NCBI RefSeq assembly: GCF_000378385.1 | Contig: NZ_KB899661.1 | Coordinates: 258,288 to 322,287, forward strand | DNA: 64,000 nt | DNA from: Paenibacillus daejeonensis DSM 15491 | GTDB lineage: Bacteria; Bacillota; Bacilli; Paenibacillales; Paenibacillaceae | Direction of reading: 5' to 3' | Shown here: positions 8,392 through 16,731 of the stretch, piece after piece | Layout of the letters: each line of letters begins with the position of its first letter | Position numbering within the stretch: the stretch's first letter is position 1 | Notes under the pieces: model-generated | Database searches by the model: none | What the model saw: only the letters and a program-made list of their open reading frames with translations | Told to the model about the DNA's origin: nothing | Position numbers and translations under genes: made by a program

Positions 8392-9390
8392 CTAATATTT
8401 GCTTGCACCGCTCACCGGCTCCGGCCGGCCAAAATAGTAACCTTGGAACAGCTCGTAGCCCGCATCCCGCAGCCATTCGAAATCCGCTTCTGTTTCCACA
8501 CCCTCCGCCAGCGGAACCGCACCGGTAGTGCGTGCAGCGTGCAGCATGCGTTTTGCCACAGCCTGCTTGTCCGTGCTCACAGCAACTCCGTCTACATAAG
8601 AGCGATCCAGCTTCATGTAGTGCGGCTGCAGATCCTCGAGCAGCTCGACCGTGCTGTAGCCCGCTCCTACATCATCCAATGCATAACGGAAGCCTCGCGC
8701 CTTATAATAGCGAAGGATCGATTTCAGATGCTCTAAATCCTCGACTTTCTCGGTCTCGACGACCTCAAAGACGAACTTGGAAGGCTCGAATCCGAGCTCC
8801 TGCGAGAGTGCGATGGTCGACCGGAGACAGTGCTCCGGGGAATAAATCGAGGTGGGGATAAAATTGATGAACACCTTGGCCGGCAAATGCACACTGCTGC
8901 GAATCGCCGTCATCCGGCACAGCTTGTCCAAGGCATACAACCGATTGCGTGCCTTTGCGGCAGCAAACACCTCAGCCGGTGACAATAGGCTCCCGTCCGC
9001 CCCCCGAAAACGGGCGAGCATCTCATGTGCATACAGCCCGCCCTCTGCATCCAAGATCGGCTGGGCCCAGGAAACGACCCGCTCCTGCAGGATAACCTCA
9101 TCCACCCAGCGGTTCGACAGGGTATCCCCAAGACGACTGAACGGCTGCCAGCGAGACTCAGACCCTTGGCGGTAATGCATGCCCTCGAGCTCCATATGAT
9201 CGGAGCAGAAGTCAGCAAGACCAACCATGTCCTTCTCCCGCAGCCGCAGCTCCTGCCAATTGCTTTCTCCGTTACGCTCCAGCGGGCGCAGCATCGCCGC
9301 CATGCCCGCTAATACCTTTAGATTAGGCTCCCCTTCCACACGCAGCTCATAAATCGGCTCGCTGGGATAACAGCCACTACAGTTGTCCAT
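8392..9390 (-). CDS. EAL-domain protein (cyclic di-GMP phosphodiesterase family)
   Basis: The start at 9390 is preferred because AAAGGA lies nine bases upstream; a further ATG at 9429 overlaps the selO stop and has no clear ribosome site. The 332-residue protein has a C-terminal EAL domain: signature HEMLARFRG near residue 122, NFIPTSIY, FEVVETE, YALDDVGAGYS, KLDRSY, PLAEGVET and LFQGYYFGRP. Most metal and substrate residues are in place, but the signature reads EML instead of EAL. The N-terminal 100 residues contain a Cys-x-x-Cys motif (DNCSGC) and no recognisable sensor. There is no GGDEF domain. It probably degrades or binds cyclic di-GMP and is read with or after selO. Confidence 0.85.
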   Translation of the reverse strand: MDNCSGCYPSEPIYELRVEGEPNLKVLAGMAAMLRPLERNGESNWQELRLREKDMVGLADFCSDHMELEGMHYRQGSESRWQPFSRLGDTLSNRWVDEVILQERVVSWAQPILDAEGGLYAHEMLARFRGADGSLLSPAEVFAAAKARNRLYALDKLCRMTAIRSSVHLPAKVFINFIPTSIYSPEHCLRSTIALSQELGFEPSKFVFEVVETEKVEDLEHLKSILRYYKARGFRYALDDVGAGYSTVELLEDLQPHYMKLDRSYVDGVAVSTDKQAVAKRMLHAARTTGAVPLAEGVETEADFEWLRDAGYELFQGYYFGRPEPVSGASKY

Positions 9391-9416
9391 TGCGCTCAGT
9401 CCTTTGTCTAAGTTAG

Positions 9417-10889
9417 TTAGGTTCCGCAATAGGTTCGGTAAGGCAACCCTTCGTTGTCAGGCAATCCTGCATACGCTTCTTGTTCGGACGAATAAGCAAA
9501 CGGATCCTGCAGCACCTTCACCAGCTCGTGAAGTGGGCTATAGTCTCCTTCTTCTGCCGCAGCCAACGCTTCTTCAACGCGGTGATTACGAGGAATTACC
9601 GCCGGATTCGTGCGACGCATCAGTGCCTGCGACATCGTCTCCAGCTCAGGCTGGCGGCTGCGTCGCGCTTCCCAGCGCTCCAGCCATCCGGCGCCTTCCG
9701 CTGCACAGGAGAGCGGTGATTGTTCCGGCTGCCCCAATGTCAGAGCACGGAACGTGTTGGTATAGTCGGCCTTCTCCGCATGCATCAGATCCAGAAGATC
9801 CCGCAGCAGCTGACCGTCTTCCTCCTCTTCGGTGAATAATCCCAGCTTGGCCCGCATGCCACTTAGCCAATGCTTCTCGAACTCGGTACTGAAGGCACCT
9901 AACGCATCCTCTGCCAGTTTAACGGCAGCATCCGTCTCCTCATCCAGCAGCGGCAGCAGTGTCTCTGCGAAGCGCGCGAGATTCCAGACGCCGATCTTTG
10001 GCTGATTCCCGTAGGCATAGCGGCCCTGCCGGTCAATGGAGCTGAAGACCGTCGCTGGATTGAACGCGTCCATAAATGCACAAGGTCCGTAGTCGATGGT
10101 CTCGCCGCTGAGAGTCATATTGTCCGTGTTCATAACCCCATGGATGAAGCCCACCAGCTGCCAGTGGGCAATAAGAGATGCTTGCCGGCTGACCACCTGC
10201 CGCAGCAGCCCCAGATAGCGGTCGGCTGACTCCTCCAGTTCAGGATAGTGCCGCTTAATCGTGTAATCAGCCAGCGCTTGCAGATGCTCCTTATTCCCCA
10301 GTCCCGCTGCATATTGGAACGTACCCACACGCAGATGACTGGCCGCGATGCGGGTAAGTACCGCGCCTTGGAGCACTTCCTCGCGGTAGACCTCTTCGCC
10401 CGTCAATGTCACCGCCAATGAACGGGTGGTTGGGATGCCCAAGCCATGCATCGCTTCACTGATGATATATTCGCGCAGCATCGGACCAATCGCCGCCCGG
10501 CCATCTCCCTGACGGGAATATGGCGTTCGGCCTGGGCCTTTCAACTGAATATCCCGCCGCTCGCCTCCTGGCGTGATCTGCTCCCCGAGCAGAATGGCGC
10601 GGCCGTCTCCCAGCATCGTGAAGTGCCCGAATTGGTGCCCGGCATAGGCCTGCGCCAGCGGGTCCGCACCCGGAGGGACTGTGTTCCCAGCCAACACCGC
10701 AGCGCCTTGTGCAGTCCGCAGACTCTCGGCATCCAAGCCCAGTTCAGCGGCCACAGCTTCATTCACAACCACGATTTCCGGTGAGCTGACCGGCGTCGGC
10801 TCCAGTCTGGAGAAGAACATGTCCGGCAGCCGAGTATAGCTGTTATCGAAGTTCCACCCTGCACCGCTGATGTCACCATGTTGTGTCAT
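9417..10889 (-). CDS. selO: protein adenylyltransferase SelO (YdiU family)
   Basis: The 490-residue protein matches the SelO/YdiU pseudokinase family, which transfers AMP from ATP to Ser, Thr or Tyr of target proteins. Visible signatures are [43 protein letters not shown] (split here as two halves: [12 protein letters not shown] and [11 protein letters not shown]), HGVMNTDNM with the catalytic-loop Asn/Asp, and [10 protein letters not shown]. The length is normal. It ends in TYCGT, with Cys where some homologs carry selenocysteine. GAGGAGG lies seven bases before the ATG. The leader contains two UUCG hairpins. In other bacteria the protein is linked to oxidative stress. Confidence 0.95.
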   Translation of the reverse strand: MTQHGDISGAGWNFDNSYTRLPDMFFSRLEPTPVSSPEIVVVNEAVAAELGLDAESLRTAQGAAVLAGNTVPPGADPLAQAYAGHQFGHFTMLGDGRAILLGEQITPGGERRDIQLKGPGRTPYSRQGDGRAAIGPMLREYIISEAMHGLGIPTTRSLAVTLTGEEVYREEVLQGAVLTRIAASHLRVGTFQYAAGLGNKEHLQALADYTIKRHYPELEESADRYLGLLRQVVSRQASLIAHWQLVGFIHGVMNTDNMTLSGETIDYGPCAFMDAFNPATVFSSIDRQGRYAYGNQPKIGVWNLARFAETLLPLLDEETDAAVKLAEDALGAFSTEFEKHWLSGMRAKLGLFTEEEEDGQLLRDLLDLMHAEKADYTNTFRALTLGQPEQSPLSCAAEGAGWLERWEARRSRQPELETMSQALMRRTNPAVIPRNHRVEEALAAAEEGDYSPLHELVKVLQDPFAYSSEQEAYAGLPDNEGLPYRTYCGT

Positions 10890-10906
10890 CTCGATTCCTC
10901 CTCAAA

Positions 10907-10968
10907 CGTTTCCGAAGGAAAACTCACTTCGGAAGCATGGACTTAAGTTTTCCGAAGAAAAACTCACT
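10907..10968 (-). repeat. two near-identical UUCG hairpins in the selO leader
   Basis: The 20-base sequences at 10909 and 10949 differ at very few positions and are 40 bases apart. Read on the minus strand each gives GTTTT..C-TTCG-G..AAAC, a short stem with a UUCG tetraloop, and a CTTCCGAAG palindrome sits between them. They end just before the selO ribosome site. A TATAAT on the minus strand near 11035 could place them in the transcript. The rest of 10969-11234 shows no gene. Confidence 0.55.
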
Positions 10969-11234
10969 GTATCACTCACTTCATGAGCGTAACCTCTGGG
11001 TACTGTACTCTATCGTTCGGCTCATTTACTGAGATTATACTTGTTTTCGCACGTTATGGTTAGCATTAACCGATATTAGTCGGCTGTAACACAAGTTGAA
11101 GCAGCAGGTGAGGAGCGCGTGAAGCGATTTTCCTACGTGCTGGCTTGACTTGCTTGGGAAGTTGGGAAGTCCATTCGTGCATACCAGCACCATTTAGACT
11201 GCCCCAGCCTTAGCGCGCCTCCAAGGTACCGCTG

Positions 11235-11368
11235 AACTCGATTTTTCATACTTATTTAAAGAATATGGAGCAAAAACGCCGAATAAACTCGATATTTCAT
11301 ATCTATTGAGCGGATTTCTCGTTTTTCTCCGGAATAAGGTCGAAATTTCGTGTTCGTTGGATAAGCAT
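11235..11368. repeat. 51-bp degenerate tandem repeat, array A (2.6 copies)
   Basis: Units begin at 11235, 11286 and 11337. The conserved core is a TAAACTCGAT(A/T)TTTCATA-type sequence, followed by a variable half ending in CCGGAATA or CGCCGAATA. The period is exactly 51 bases. No ribosome site or start precedes it in any frame, so it is treated as non-coding. Confidence 0.7.
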
Positions 11369-11371
11369 GAC

Positions 11372-11395
11372 AAAAAAGACCGCCTTTCGGCGGCC
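11372..11395 (-). terminator. terminator of the ankyrin-protein gene
   Basis: On the minus strand GGCCGCC-GAAA-GGCGGTC is followed by six T residues, 28 bases after the stop codon of the ankyrin gene. Confidence 0.85.
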
Positions 11396-11422
11396 ATCAA
11401 CTTTTTCAAAACGTCCTCATGT

Positions 11423-12946
11423 CTACTCCAGAACAACAATTGGTCGCTCGATTTCTTTATCACCGGTTACTTGAATAGTGCCTTTAAGAAAATGAGCTTC
11501 GTCCTTGTCATCGCGATAGCTTATAATTCTGTAGTTACCTGCCGGGGCAGACATCTGGAAGTCTTGGCCCTGCACGTATACGTGCTCAATCACTTGATTC
11601 TGAGTATCAAAGACCAACAAATTGCCGTCTTGAATAGATACCTTGTCACTCGTCAGTTGTCCACGGACATTAATCACAGGCAATATTAGAGGGTTGGACA
11701 GCACTTGATCCCCTTGGACGGTGAGCGTAAAGCTCTTAGGTAGGAAGTATGTACTGAAACCAGACCGAATGCTCATGACGTGGTATGCGCCAACAGGTTG
11801 ACCAATATAGATATCTCTCCATCGCCAGCTAATACCTTGTGCATGACTAATATGGACCTGTGAAGAAGAGGATCGGATTTGAAGTCTGCCTTCGCGCAAT
11901 TCTTGCCCCTCTGCGGTTTGAATTCGCATCCCGGGCAACTCTTGATCTTCCATCCAGCTGCTAATGTTATACAATTGGCTCCGCTCGTACGGCGTTACTC
12001 CAAACTCATCAGGCTGATGGGTATCAGCCCCTGCTCGGAGCAAAGCCCGTAGAATGGGATAGTGTTGCGTTTCTATAGCCCGGTCTAGGGAACGATCCCG
12101 ACTCGGATCGGCTCCATAACGAAGCAGCAGGTCAACTGTAGCTACTGAAGGTTCAATCAAGGGACTACCGTATTGCCCATTTACAGAAGAAGATGCCATC
12201 TCCAAAAATGATCTTCCTCCATAGGTGTGGTTAGGATCCAGCCCTGCTTCGAGCAAGAGCTCCAACATATCATTATTATTATGAGCGATGGCCTTCCCGA
12301 CGAGATCATATTCATCGGGGGTAAGGATTGCGCCAAGATGAATCAACGTTCGAACCCCCTCCGTGTGATTATGATCGATAGCATACCAAAGAGGGGTATG
12401 GTCCAGATAGAACAGTTTTCCGTTGGGATCTGCTCCTTTGCTCACCGCTTCATGGATGGCCTCCATGTCACCCACCCGTACCGCCTCAAACAAGCTTCTC
12501 TGCAGTGCCTCCTTGGCAGCCGGACTGAGACCGAAGAAAAGCTGCTTCGTCTTCCCTTCGTAACTTACAGACTGATCCAAGACCAAACTGATCAGCCGCG
12601 CTGGCACATAGATTCGCCCTTCCAAATTGACAGGGGCTTGCGCCAAACTAACTTCGGTGCCACCTGTATGTACACGTGTTTGACCCACATTGATCCGATA
12701 GGATTTAGTTTCGTGTGAAATGATCAGCTGTTTAGCATCAATGGTCGATTTGATCTTGAGCGCATCCAGAATACTTTTGGCATGAAGCATAATACTGCCG
12801 TTAAGCATGATGGCTGGTACTGCAAGATCTAGCTCTATCTGATTCGCGTAAACTCTTATCGGTTCTACCTCTTTTGCCGTAACGCTCGTCCCAACTAACG
12901 TCCCCCATGCTAATATCAGCAGCAAACCACCTATGAAGAAGCGCAT
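11423..12946 (-). CDS. secreted stalk-domain and ankyrin-repeat protein
   Basis: This 507-residue protein has a signal peptide, then a copper-amine-oxidase-N / stalk domain at about 30-140 (IMLNGSIMLHAKSILDALKI, VNLEGRIYVPARLISLVLD). Residues 145-320 hold four to five ankyrin repeats (MEAIHEAVSKGADPNG, TPLWYAIDHNHTEGVRTLIH, NDMLELLLEAGLDPNH, VDLLLRYGADPS, LRALLRAGADTHQPDEFG). The last 180 residues are beta-rich with no family I recognise. A stalk domain joined to exported ankyrin repeats suggests a protein-binding role at the cell surface. The gene is single, with its own terminator. No cognate toxin or enzyme is adjacent. Confidence 0.8.
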   Translation of the reverse strand: MRFFIGGLLLILAWGTLVGTSVTAKEVEPIRVYANQIELDLAVPAIMLNGSIMLHAKSILDALKIKSTIDAKQLIISHETKSYRINVGQTRVHTGGTEVSLAQAPVNLEGRIYVPARLISLVLDQSVSYEGKTKQLFFGLSPAAKEALQRSLFEAVRVGDMEAIHEAVSKGADPNGKLFYLDHTPLWYAIDHNHTEGVRTLIHLGAILTPDEYDLVGKAIAHNNNDMLELLLEAGLDPNHTYGGRSFLEMASSSVNGQYGSPLIEPSVATVDLLLRYGADPSRDRSLDRAIETQHYPILRALLRAGADTHQPDEFGVTPYERSQLYNISSWMEDQELPGMRIQTAEGQELREGRLQIRSSSSQVHISHAQGISWRWRDIYIGQPVGAYHVMSIRSGFSTYFLPKSFTLTVQGDQVLSNPLILPVINVRGQLTSDKVSIQDGNLLVFDTQNQVIEHVYVQGQDFQMSAPAGNYRIISYRDDKDEAHFLKGTIQVTGDKEIERPIVVLE

Positions 12947-13036
12947 TCCTTCTACTCCCCTTGATAAACCAAATTATGTATAACCCCATACTATAATGGG
13001 CTGTCACACTTGTCCATTCGTTTTTTGAGCATAACA

Positions 13037-13076
13037 AAAAAGACCGCCCCTCCGCCAAAGCGGAGTGAACGGCCCA
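13037..13076 (-). terminator. terminator after the SDR gene
   Basis: The minus strand has CTCCGC-TTTG-GCGGAG inside an outer GGCCGTT..GGCGGTC stem, followed by six T residues. It lies 25 bases past the SDR stop. Confidence 0.8.
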
Positions 13077-13100
13077 TCATATTAACCAGCATGCATTGAA

Positions 13101-13799
13101 CTAAATGGTCATCGGCTTGCCGGTCTGGTCGAAGAAACGCAGGCGCCCTTCCGGCACAACCTTCCGCTCGATGAGGTCGAGGATGCCGCGGGCGCTCTGG
13201 CGCGGGTCGCCCGGTGCCTTGTCGCCGCCCATATCGGTCTTCATCCAGCCGGGGTGGATGCTGAGCACCTCCACATCGCGTTCCTTCAAATAGGACTGCA
13301 GCTGCTGGGTGAACATATTCAGCGCGGCCTTGGAGATGCCGTACGGGTAATCGCCTGGATAAGCGTTCGTGAGGCTGCCTGCCTCTGAAGAGATATTGGC
13401 GATGACCGCCTGCGGCTCCGTCAATAGCGGCAGGAAATGCTTGACCACCCGCATCGGTCCGTACAGATTGATATCGATGGTACGCTCCATATCTTCCATG
13501 TCCAGCTCTTCGATCTGCGTATTGCGGGCGAGCAGTACGGCCGCATTGTTGACGATGCCGCCCAGCGTGCGTCCTGCCTCGCTCAGTTGCTCTGCCAGAC
13601 GGGCAATACTGCCTTCCTCCGTCACATCCAGCTGCAGCACCTCCAGCTGTCCGGCATACTCCGCAGCCAGCGCCGTGAGCCGGTCGTGACCGGCCTCAGG
13701 ATAGCGCACACCGGCAATGACGCGGTGTCCACGTTCCAGCGCTTCCGCCGTCAGCTCACAGCCCAGTCCCCGGTTGGCTCCGGTGATCAGCAGGTTCAT
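13101..13799 (-). CDS. short-chain dehydrogenase/reductase
   Basis: The 232-residue protein is a classical SDR oxidoreductase with a Rossmann fold. The cofactor motif TGANRGLG is at residues 6-13, the NNAAVL motif follows near 85, and the catalytic Tyr and Lys are in YGISKAA. It resembles the carbonyl reductase / C-factor subgroup. The substrate is unknown. It follows the VOC gene by 26 bases in the same direction, with AAAGGAGG before its ATG, so the two form an operon. Oxidoreductase genes of this kind are common near ECF41 sigma factors, and one lies 1.2 kb away. Confidence 0.9.
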   Translation of the reverse strand: MNLLITGANRGLGCELTAEALERGHRVIAGVRYPEAGHDRLTALAAEYAGQLEVLQLDVTEEGSIARLAEQLSEAGRTLGGIVNNAAVLLARNTQIEELDMEDMERTIDINLYGPMRVVKHFLPLLTEPQAVIANISSEAGSLTNAYPGDYPYGISKAALNMFTQQLQSYLKERDVEVLSIHPGWMKTDMGGDKAPGDPRQSARGILDLIERKVVPEGRLRFFDQTGKPMTI

Positions 13800-13825
13800 C
13801 TCTCTTCCTCCTTTGCCCCTTATAG

Positions 13826-14281
13826 TTACTTTTTGTCGTTCTCCAGCAGCTCCACCAGCACCTTCAGCTGCGGAATTGTATCGATATAGGCATAACGCCC
13901 ACCTGTGTACTCGCCCTTTTGCTGCAACGGGAAGCCTTTGCTCTCCAGCAATGTAATTTTCTCCTTCATGCCCTCAATGACAAATGCGATATGATGCGGC
14001 CCCTCGCCATGCTCATTCAGATAGTCACGCCACGTACTCGGATGCTCGTCCGGTTCAATCAGCTCCAGCTGAAGAGAGCCCATATTGAAGAAAGCCAGCT
14101 TGGCACGTGCAGGACACGGCTCGCCATTGTATTCCGCCTGTGTCTTATCCAGCGTGTCCGTTAGGATGGGTTCGGGCTTCGCGACTCCGAAGAAGTCGGC
14201 ATAGGCCTGGCTTACCTTATCGATATCATGAACAAGAATCCCGATTTGCGTAATCACGTTGTTCCCCAGCAATCCTGACAT
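13826..14281 (-). CDS. VOC (glyoxalase/methylmalonyl-CoA epimerase-like) protein
   Basis: The protein has 151 residues from ATG 14281; the ATG at 14293 directly abuts AAGGAGG and is less likely. It has the paired beta-alpha-beta-beta-beta modules of the vicinal oxygen chelate fold: QIGILVHDID at the start with the first metal His, LELIEP with the Glu, GPHHIAFVIEG with the second His, and a closing VLVELLE. The sequence is closest in style to methylmalonyl-CoA epimerase and lactoylglutathione lyase. The exact reaction is not known. It is the first gene of the VOC-SDR operon with a sigma-A-type promoter. Confidence 0.85.
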   Translation of the reverse strand: MSGLLGNNVITQIGILVHDIDKVSQAYADFFGVAKPEPILTDTLDKTQAEYNGEPCPARAKLAFFNMGSLQLELIEPDEHPSTWRDYLNEHGEGPHHIAFVIEGMKEKITLLESKGFPLQQKGEYTGGRYAYIDTIPQLKVLVELLENDKK

Positions 14282-14326
14282 AGTGGATAACATCCTCCTT
14301 GGCTTACCATGATAGTTGCTACCCCC

Positions 14327-14356
14327 ATCTTACTCAACCTTTGAAATCGCTGTCAA
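14327..14356 (-). promoter_or_regulatory. sigma-A-like promoter of the VOC-SDR operon
   Basis: On the minus strand TTGACA (14356-14351) is followed after 18 bases by TAAGAT (14332-14327). The distance to the VOC start is about 45 bases. Confidence 0.55.
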
Positions 14357-14375
14357 TTAAACTTTGTCCTCCAGG

Positions 14376-14402
14376 TGTCACAAATCATCAGCCTCCGTTG
14401 TC
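14376..14402 (+). promoter_or_regulatory. ECF41-type promoter before the decarboxylase-like gene
   Basis: TGTCACA at 14376-14382 is followed by a 16-base spacer and TGTC at 14399-14402. The described ECF41 promoter has TGTCACA at -35 and CGTC at -10, so three of four -10 bases match. An ECF41-type sigma gene lies two genes downstream. The transcript would start about 30 bases before the ATG at 14443. Confidence 0.7.
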
Positions 14403-14442
14403 TACCTTAGTGAACAACATTACTAGCTAGGAGGAATACGAT

Positions 14443-14892
14443 ATGCAATTACGCATGAATCATCGACAAGCGAACCCCGCAGGCTTTCAGGCACTTTTGA
14501 AGCTGGAGGAGGCCGCCAAGGGCATGGGATTGGATCCCGTACTGTTTGAACTCATCAAGATTCGAGCATCACAACTCAATGGCTGTGCGTTCTGTCTCGA
14601 TATGCATACGACCGATCTGCGCAAAATGGGAGAGCGTGAGCAGCGTGTCCACCTGATATCGGTATGGCGCGATGCGCCCCTGTTCACGGCCCGGGAAAAA
14701 GCGGCGCTGGCACTAACGGAGGCACTCACTCTGGTAGCGGAAAAAGGGGTGTCCGATGACTTGTATGCCGAAGTTCGCGAATACTATGACGATAGCGAAG
14801 TCGTGGCGCTGATTATGGCGATCAACGCCATCAACTGCTGGAACCGCATCGCCATCGCAACGGGAATGTATCCTGGCTGTTTTGACGCTTGA
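14443..14892 (+). CDS. carboxymuconolactone decarboxylase-family (AhpD-like) protein
   Basis: The 149-residue helical protein belongs to the carboxymuconolactone decarboxylase / AhpD family. The redox motif is CAFCLDMH, with Glu and His placed as in AhpD-type peroxidase cores. INCWNRIAIA near the C-terminus is also typical. Many such stand-alone proteins are probably thiol peroxidases rather than true decarboxylases. A CTAGGAGG ribosome site and a TGTCACA promoter lie upstream. It precedes the SigJ/ECF41 sigma gene by 122 bases, the standard neighbourhood for this sigma group, so it is likely the main target of that sigma factor. Confidence 0.92.
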   Translation: MQLRMNHRQANPAGFQALLKLEEAAKGMGLDPVLFELIKIRASQLNGCAFCLDMHTTDLRKMGEREQRVHLISVWRDAPLFTAREKAALALTEALTLVAEKGVSDDLYAEVREYYDDSEVVALIMAINAINCWNRIAIATGMYPGCFDA

Positions 14893-14923
14893 CCGGAAGC
14901 ATCCGGTTGTACGTTCTTACACG

Positions 14924-14961
14924 AACCGCCTCAGTCACCCAACATGGTGGCTAAGGCGGTT
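14924..14961 (+). terminator. hairpin between decarboxylase-like and sigma genes
   Basis: An AACCGCCT..AGGCGGTT stem with inner AGTCACC / GGTGGCT pairing closes a five-base loop. Only three T residues follow. It may be a weak terminator or attenuator that lowers read-through into the sigma gene. Confidence 0.55.
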
Positions 14962-15014
14962 TATGGAAGGTACACTAGAACCAAGAAGCGCTAAGAAATG
15001 GGAGGTGGGCGGCC

Positions 15015-15932
15015 ATGGCTGACCCAATCGAGGAAGAGCGAATCGAACGGTGGTACCGGGAGTATCAGCCGCTGCTCACTGCGGTTGCTTATCGGATGCT
15101 GGGCTCGCACAGTGAAGCAGAGGATGCCGTGCAGGATGTTTTTGTTACATTGAGCCGACAGACGGAACTGGAGATTGAGCACCCACGGGCATATCTAATC
15201 AAGATGGTGACCAACCGCGCGCTCAATATGATGAAGGCCGCGCCTCGGAGTCGCGAGCACTACCCTGGCCTCTGGCTGCCGGAGCCAATATTGGACAGCG
15301 TCCAGGACGACGGTCCCCAGACTCAGCTGCTGCAGCGGGAACGGCTGGGCTATGCCCTGCTCGTGCTGCTCCAGACCTGCACCCCGCCGGAGCGTGCCGT
15401 TTACGTGCTGCGGGAATCCGTGGGCTGCGACTACAAGGAAATTGCCGAGATGCTGGGAAAGACAGAAGCCGCCTGCCGCAAAATCTACAGCCGGGCTGCC
15501 GCCAAGCTCGGCGTGATGACGCTCTCGGAAGACTCCACCAGGCTCGACAACGCCATGGATCGCTTCGTGCAGGCCTTCACCACAGCCGTTAACTCCGGCA
15601 GCTTCGACGGCTTCCTGCGGTTGATCGCAGAGGATGCAACCCTGCTCAGCGACGGCGGCGGCATTGTTCGCTCCGCACTTCGTCCCATACTTGGACGCGA
15701 GAGAATTGCCGCATTTTTCACTGGCATTGCCCGCAAGGGCTCGCTCATAGGCCGTCTGCGCCCCATCCGGCTGAGCGGCCAGTCTGGACTACTGCTGGAG
15801 CGCGCGGGACTGCTTCCCATGGCTTTCGCCCTGGAGCCTGTGCCCGACGGATCGGCGATTGGGGCGATCTACCTCATCTCCAATCCTCACAAGCTGGGTC
15901 GGGCGACGGGCACGCTTCCCAAGTGGCTGTGA
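15015..15932 (+). CDS. sigJ: ECF41-family RNA polymerase sigma factor (SigJ-like)
   Basis: This 305-residue protein has a sigma-70 region 2 (YQPLLTAVAYRMLGSHSEAEDAVQDVF, in two halves YQPLLTAVAYRMLG and SHSEAEDAVQDVF), region 4 at about 115-165 (YKEIAEMLGKTEAACRKIYSRA) and a C-terminal SnoaL/NTF2-like domain at 185-290. That fused third domain defines the ECF41 group, where it controls sigma activity instead of a separate anti-sigma factor. No anti-sigma gene follows. GGGAGG lies eight bases before the ATG. The preceding gene carries the expected ECF41 promoter. The inducing signal is not known for the group in general. Confidence 0.9.
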   Translation: MADPIEEERIERWYREYQPLLTAVAYRMLGSHSEAEDAVQDVFVTLSRQTELEIEHPRAYLIKMVTNRALNMMKAAPRSREHYPGLWLPEPILDSVQDDGPQTQLLQRERLGYALLVLLQTCTPPERAVYVLRESVGCDYKEIAEMLGKTEAACRKIYSRAAAKLGVMTLSEDSTRLDNAMDRFVQAFTTAVNSGSFDGFLRLIAEDATLLSDGGGIVRSALRPILGRERIAAFFTGIARKGSLIGRLRPIRLSGQSGLLLERAGLLPMAFALEPVPDGSAIGAIYLISNPHKLGRATGTLPKWL

Positions 15933-16002
15933 ATCCGTCGCCGACCCCCTCACGACTTCGTGCCATTCGGCATCTAGCGGTATCGCAGCCCCAAGAAGCA
16001 CA

Positions 16003-16650
16003 TTATTCGGCGATGCCGTTCCAGAACGTCACATCCTCTGTAGGCAACCTGAATGTCGGATGTCCGGACTGTGCCGCTTTACCCACGGCAATTAGCATTA
16101 CCGTAGCATACCGCTCAGGAATCGCAAACATCTCACGGAATTTGCCTGCATTGTAGCCTGCCATCGGAACGGTATCGTAGCCGCGGGCCTTGGCTGCAAG
16201 CATCAGCTGCATGGAGACCAAGCCGCAGTCCGTCATGACGCCATTTTGACGAGCGGTAGTATCCAAGGTTGCGAATCCCGCCGTAATATTACCCACAAGC
16301 ACCTGCTTGGTTTCCTCCGTCATGTACCCCGCCTCAACTGAGGCGCTGTAGATTTTATCAACCTGCACATGCGCCTGCAGATCCCCCAGTACAGCAATGA
16401 CTGCAGAAGCATCGGCAACCTGCTGTTGATTGTAGGCGATCGGCAGCAGTTGCTCCTTCAATGCTTGCTCTGTAATAACAAGAAACTTCCACGGCTGCAG
16501 GTTGGCTGCGGACGGTGCCAGTGTCGCTTCTGCCAGAATCTCCTTTAGTTCTTGCTCCGAGATCGTCACGCTAGGGTCATAGTGACGAACCGAGCGACGC
16601 TCCTTGATTACCTGTAGAAAAGATTGCAATTCTTTGGTTTGACTCTCCAT
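16003..16650 (-). CDS. nitroreductase-family flavoprotein
   Basis: The 215-residue protein fits the FMN-dependent nitroreductase family: RRSVRHYDP with the FMN-binding Arg cluster, ILAEATLAPSAANLQPWKFLV, DCGLVSMQLMLAAKARGYDTVPMAGY and a C-terminal GKAAQSGHPTFRL. It likely works as a dimer using NAD(P)H to reduce quinones or nitro compounds. It is 132 bases downstream of an Rrf2 regulator in the same direction, but that gap has its own promoter and two palindromes. AGGGAGG lies seven bases before the ATG. The biological substrate is unknown. Confidence 0.9.
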   Translation of the reverse strand: MESQTKELQSFLQVIKERRSVRHYDPSVTISEQELKEILAEATLAPSAANLQPWKFLVITEQALKEQLLPIAYNQQQVADASAVIAVLGDLQAHVQVDKIYSASVEAGYMTEETKQVLVGNITAGFATLDTTARQNGVMTDCGLVSMQLMLAAKARGYDTVPMAGYNAGKFREMFAIPERYATVMLIAVGKAAQSGHPTFRLPTEDVTFWNGIAE

Positions 16651-16679
16651 GTGTTATTCCTCCCTATTCTTTCTCTGTG

Positions 16680-16713
16680 TTTTAAACTGAGTAATAATTT
16701 GCACAGTTAAAAT
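16680..16713. promoter_or_regulatory. operator palindrome 1 (AACTG..CAGTT)
   Basis: TTTTAAACTGAG and GCACAGTTAAAA form an imperfect inverted repeat around the AT centre TAATAATTT. The half-site ACTGWG matches the second palindrome 20 bases away. It lies downstream of the nitroreductase promoter, where a bound repressor would block transcription. Confidence 0.6.
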
Positions 16714-16731
16714 CAAAAAAAGAGAGCTTTA

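Noticed and set aside
11194..11463. An 89-residue minus-strand gene with 17-residue repeats
   Set aside because: It reads through the 51-bp array A and across the ankyrin gene's terminator, without a ribosome site.
13000..13007. A second ECF41 -35 box (TGTCACA) after the ankyrin gene start region
   Set aside because: The matching -10 bases are absent at the right spacing, and no plus-strand gene follows.
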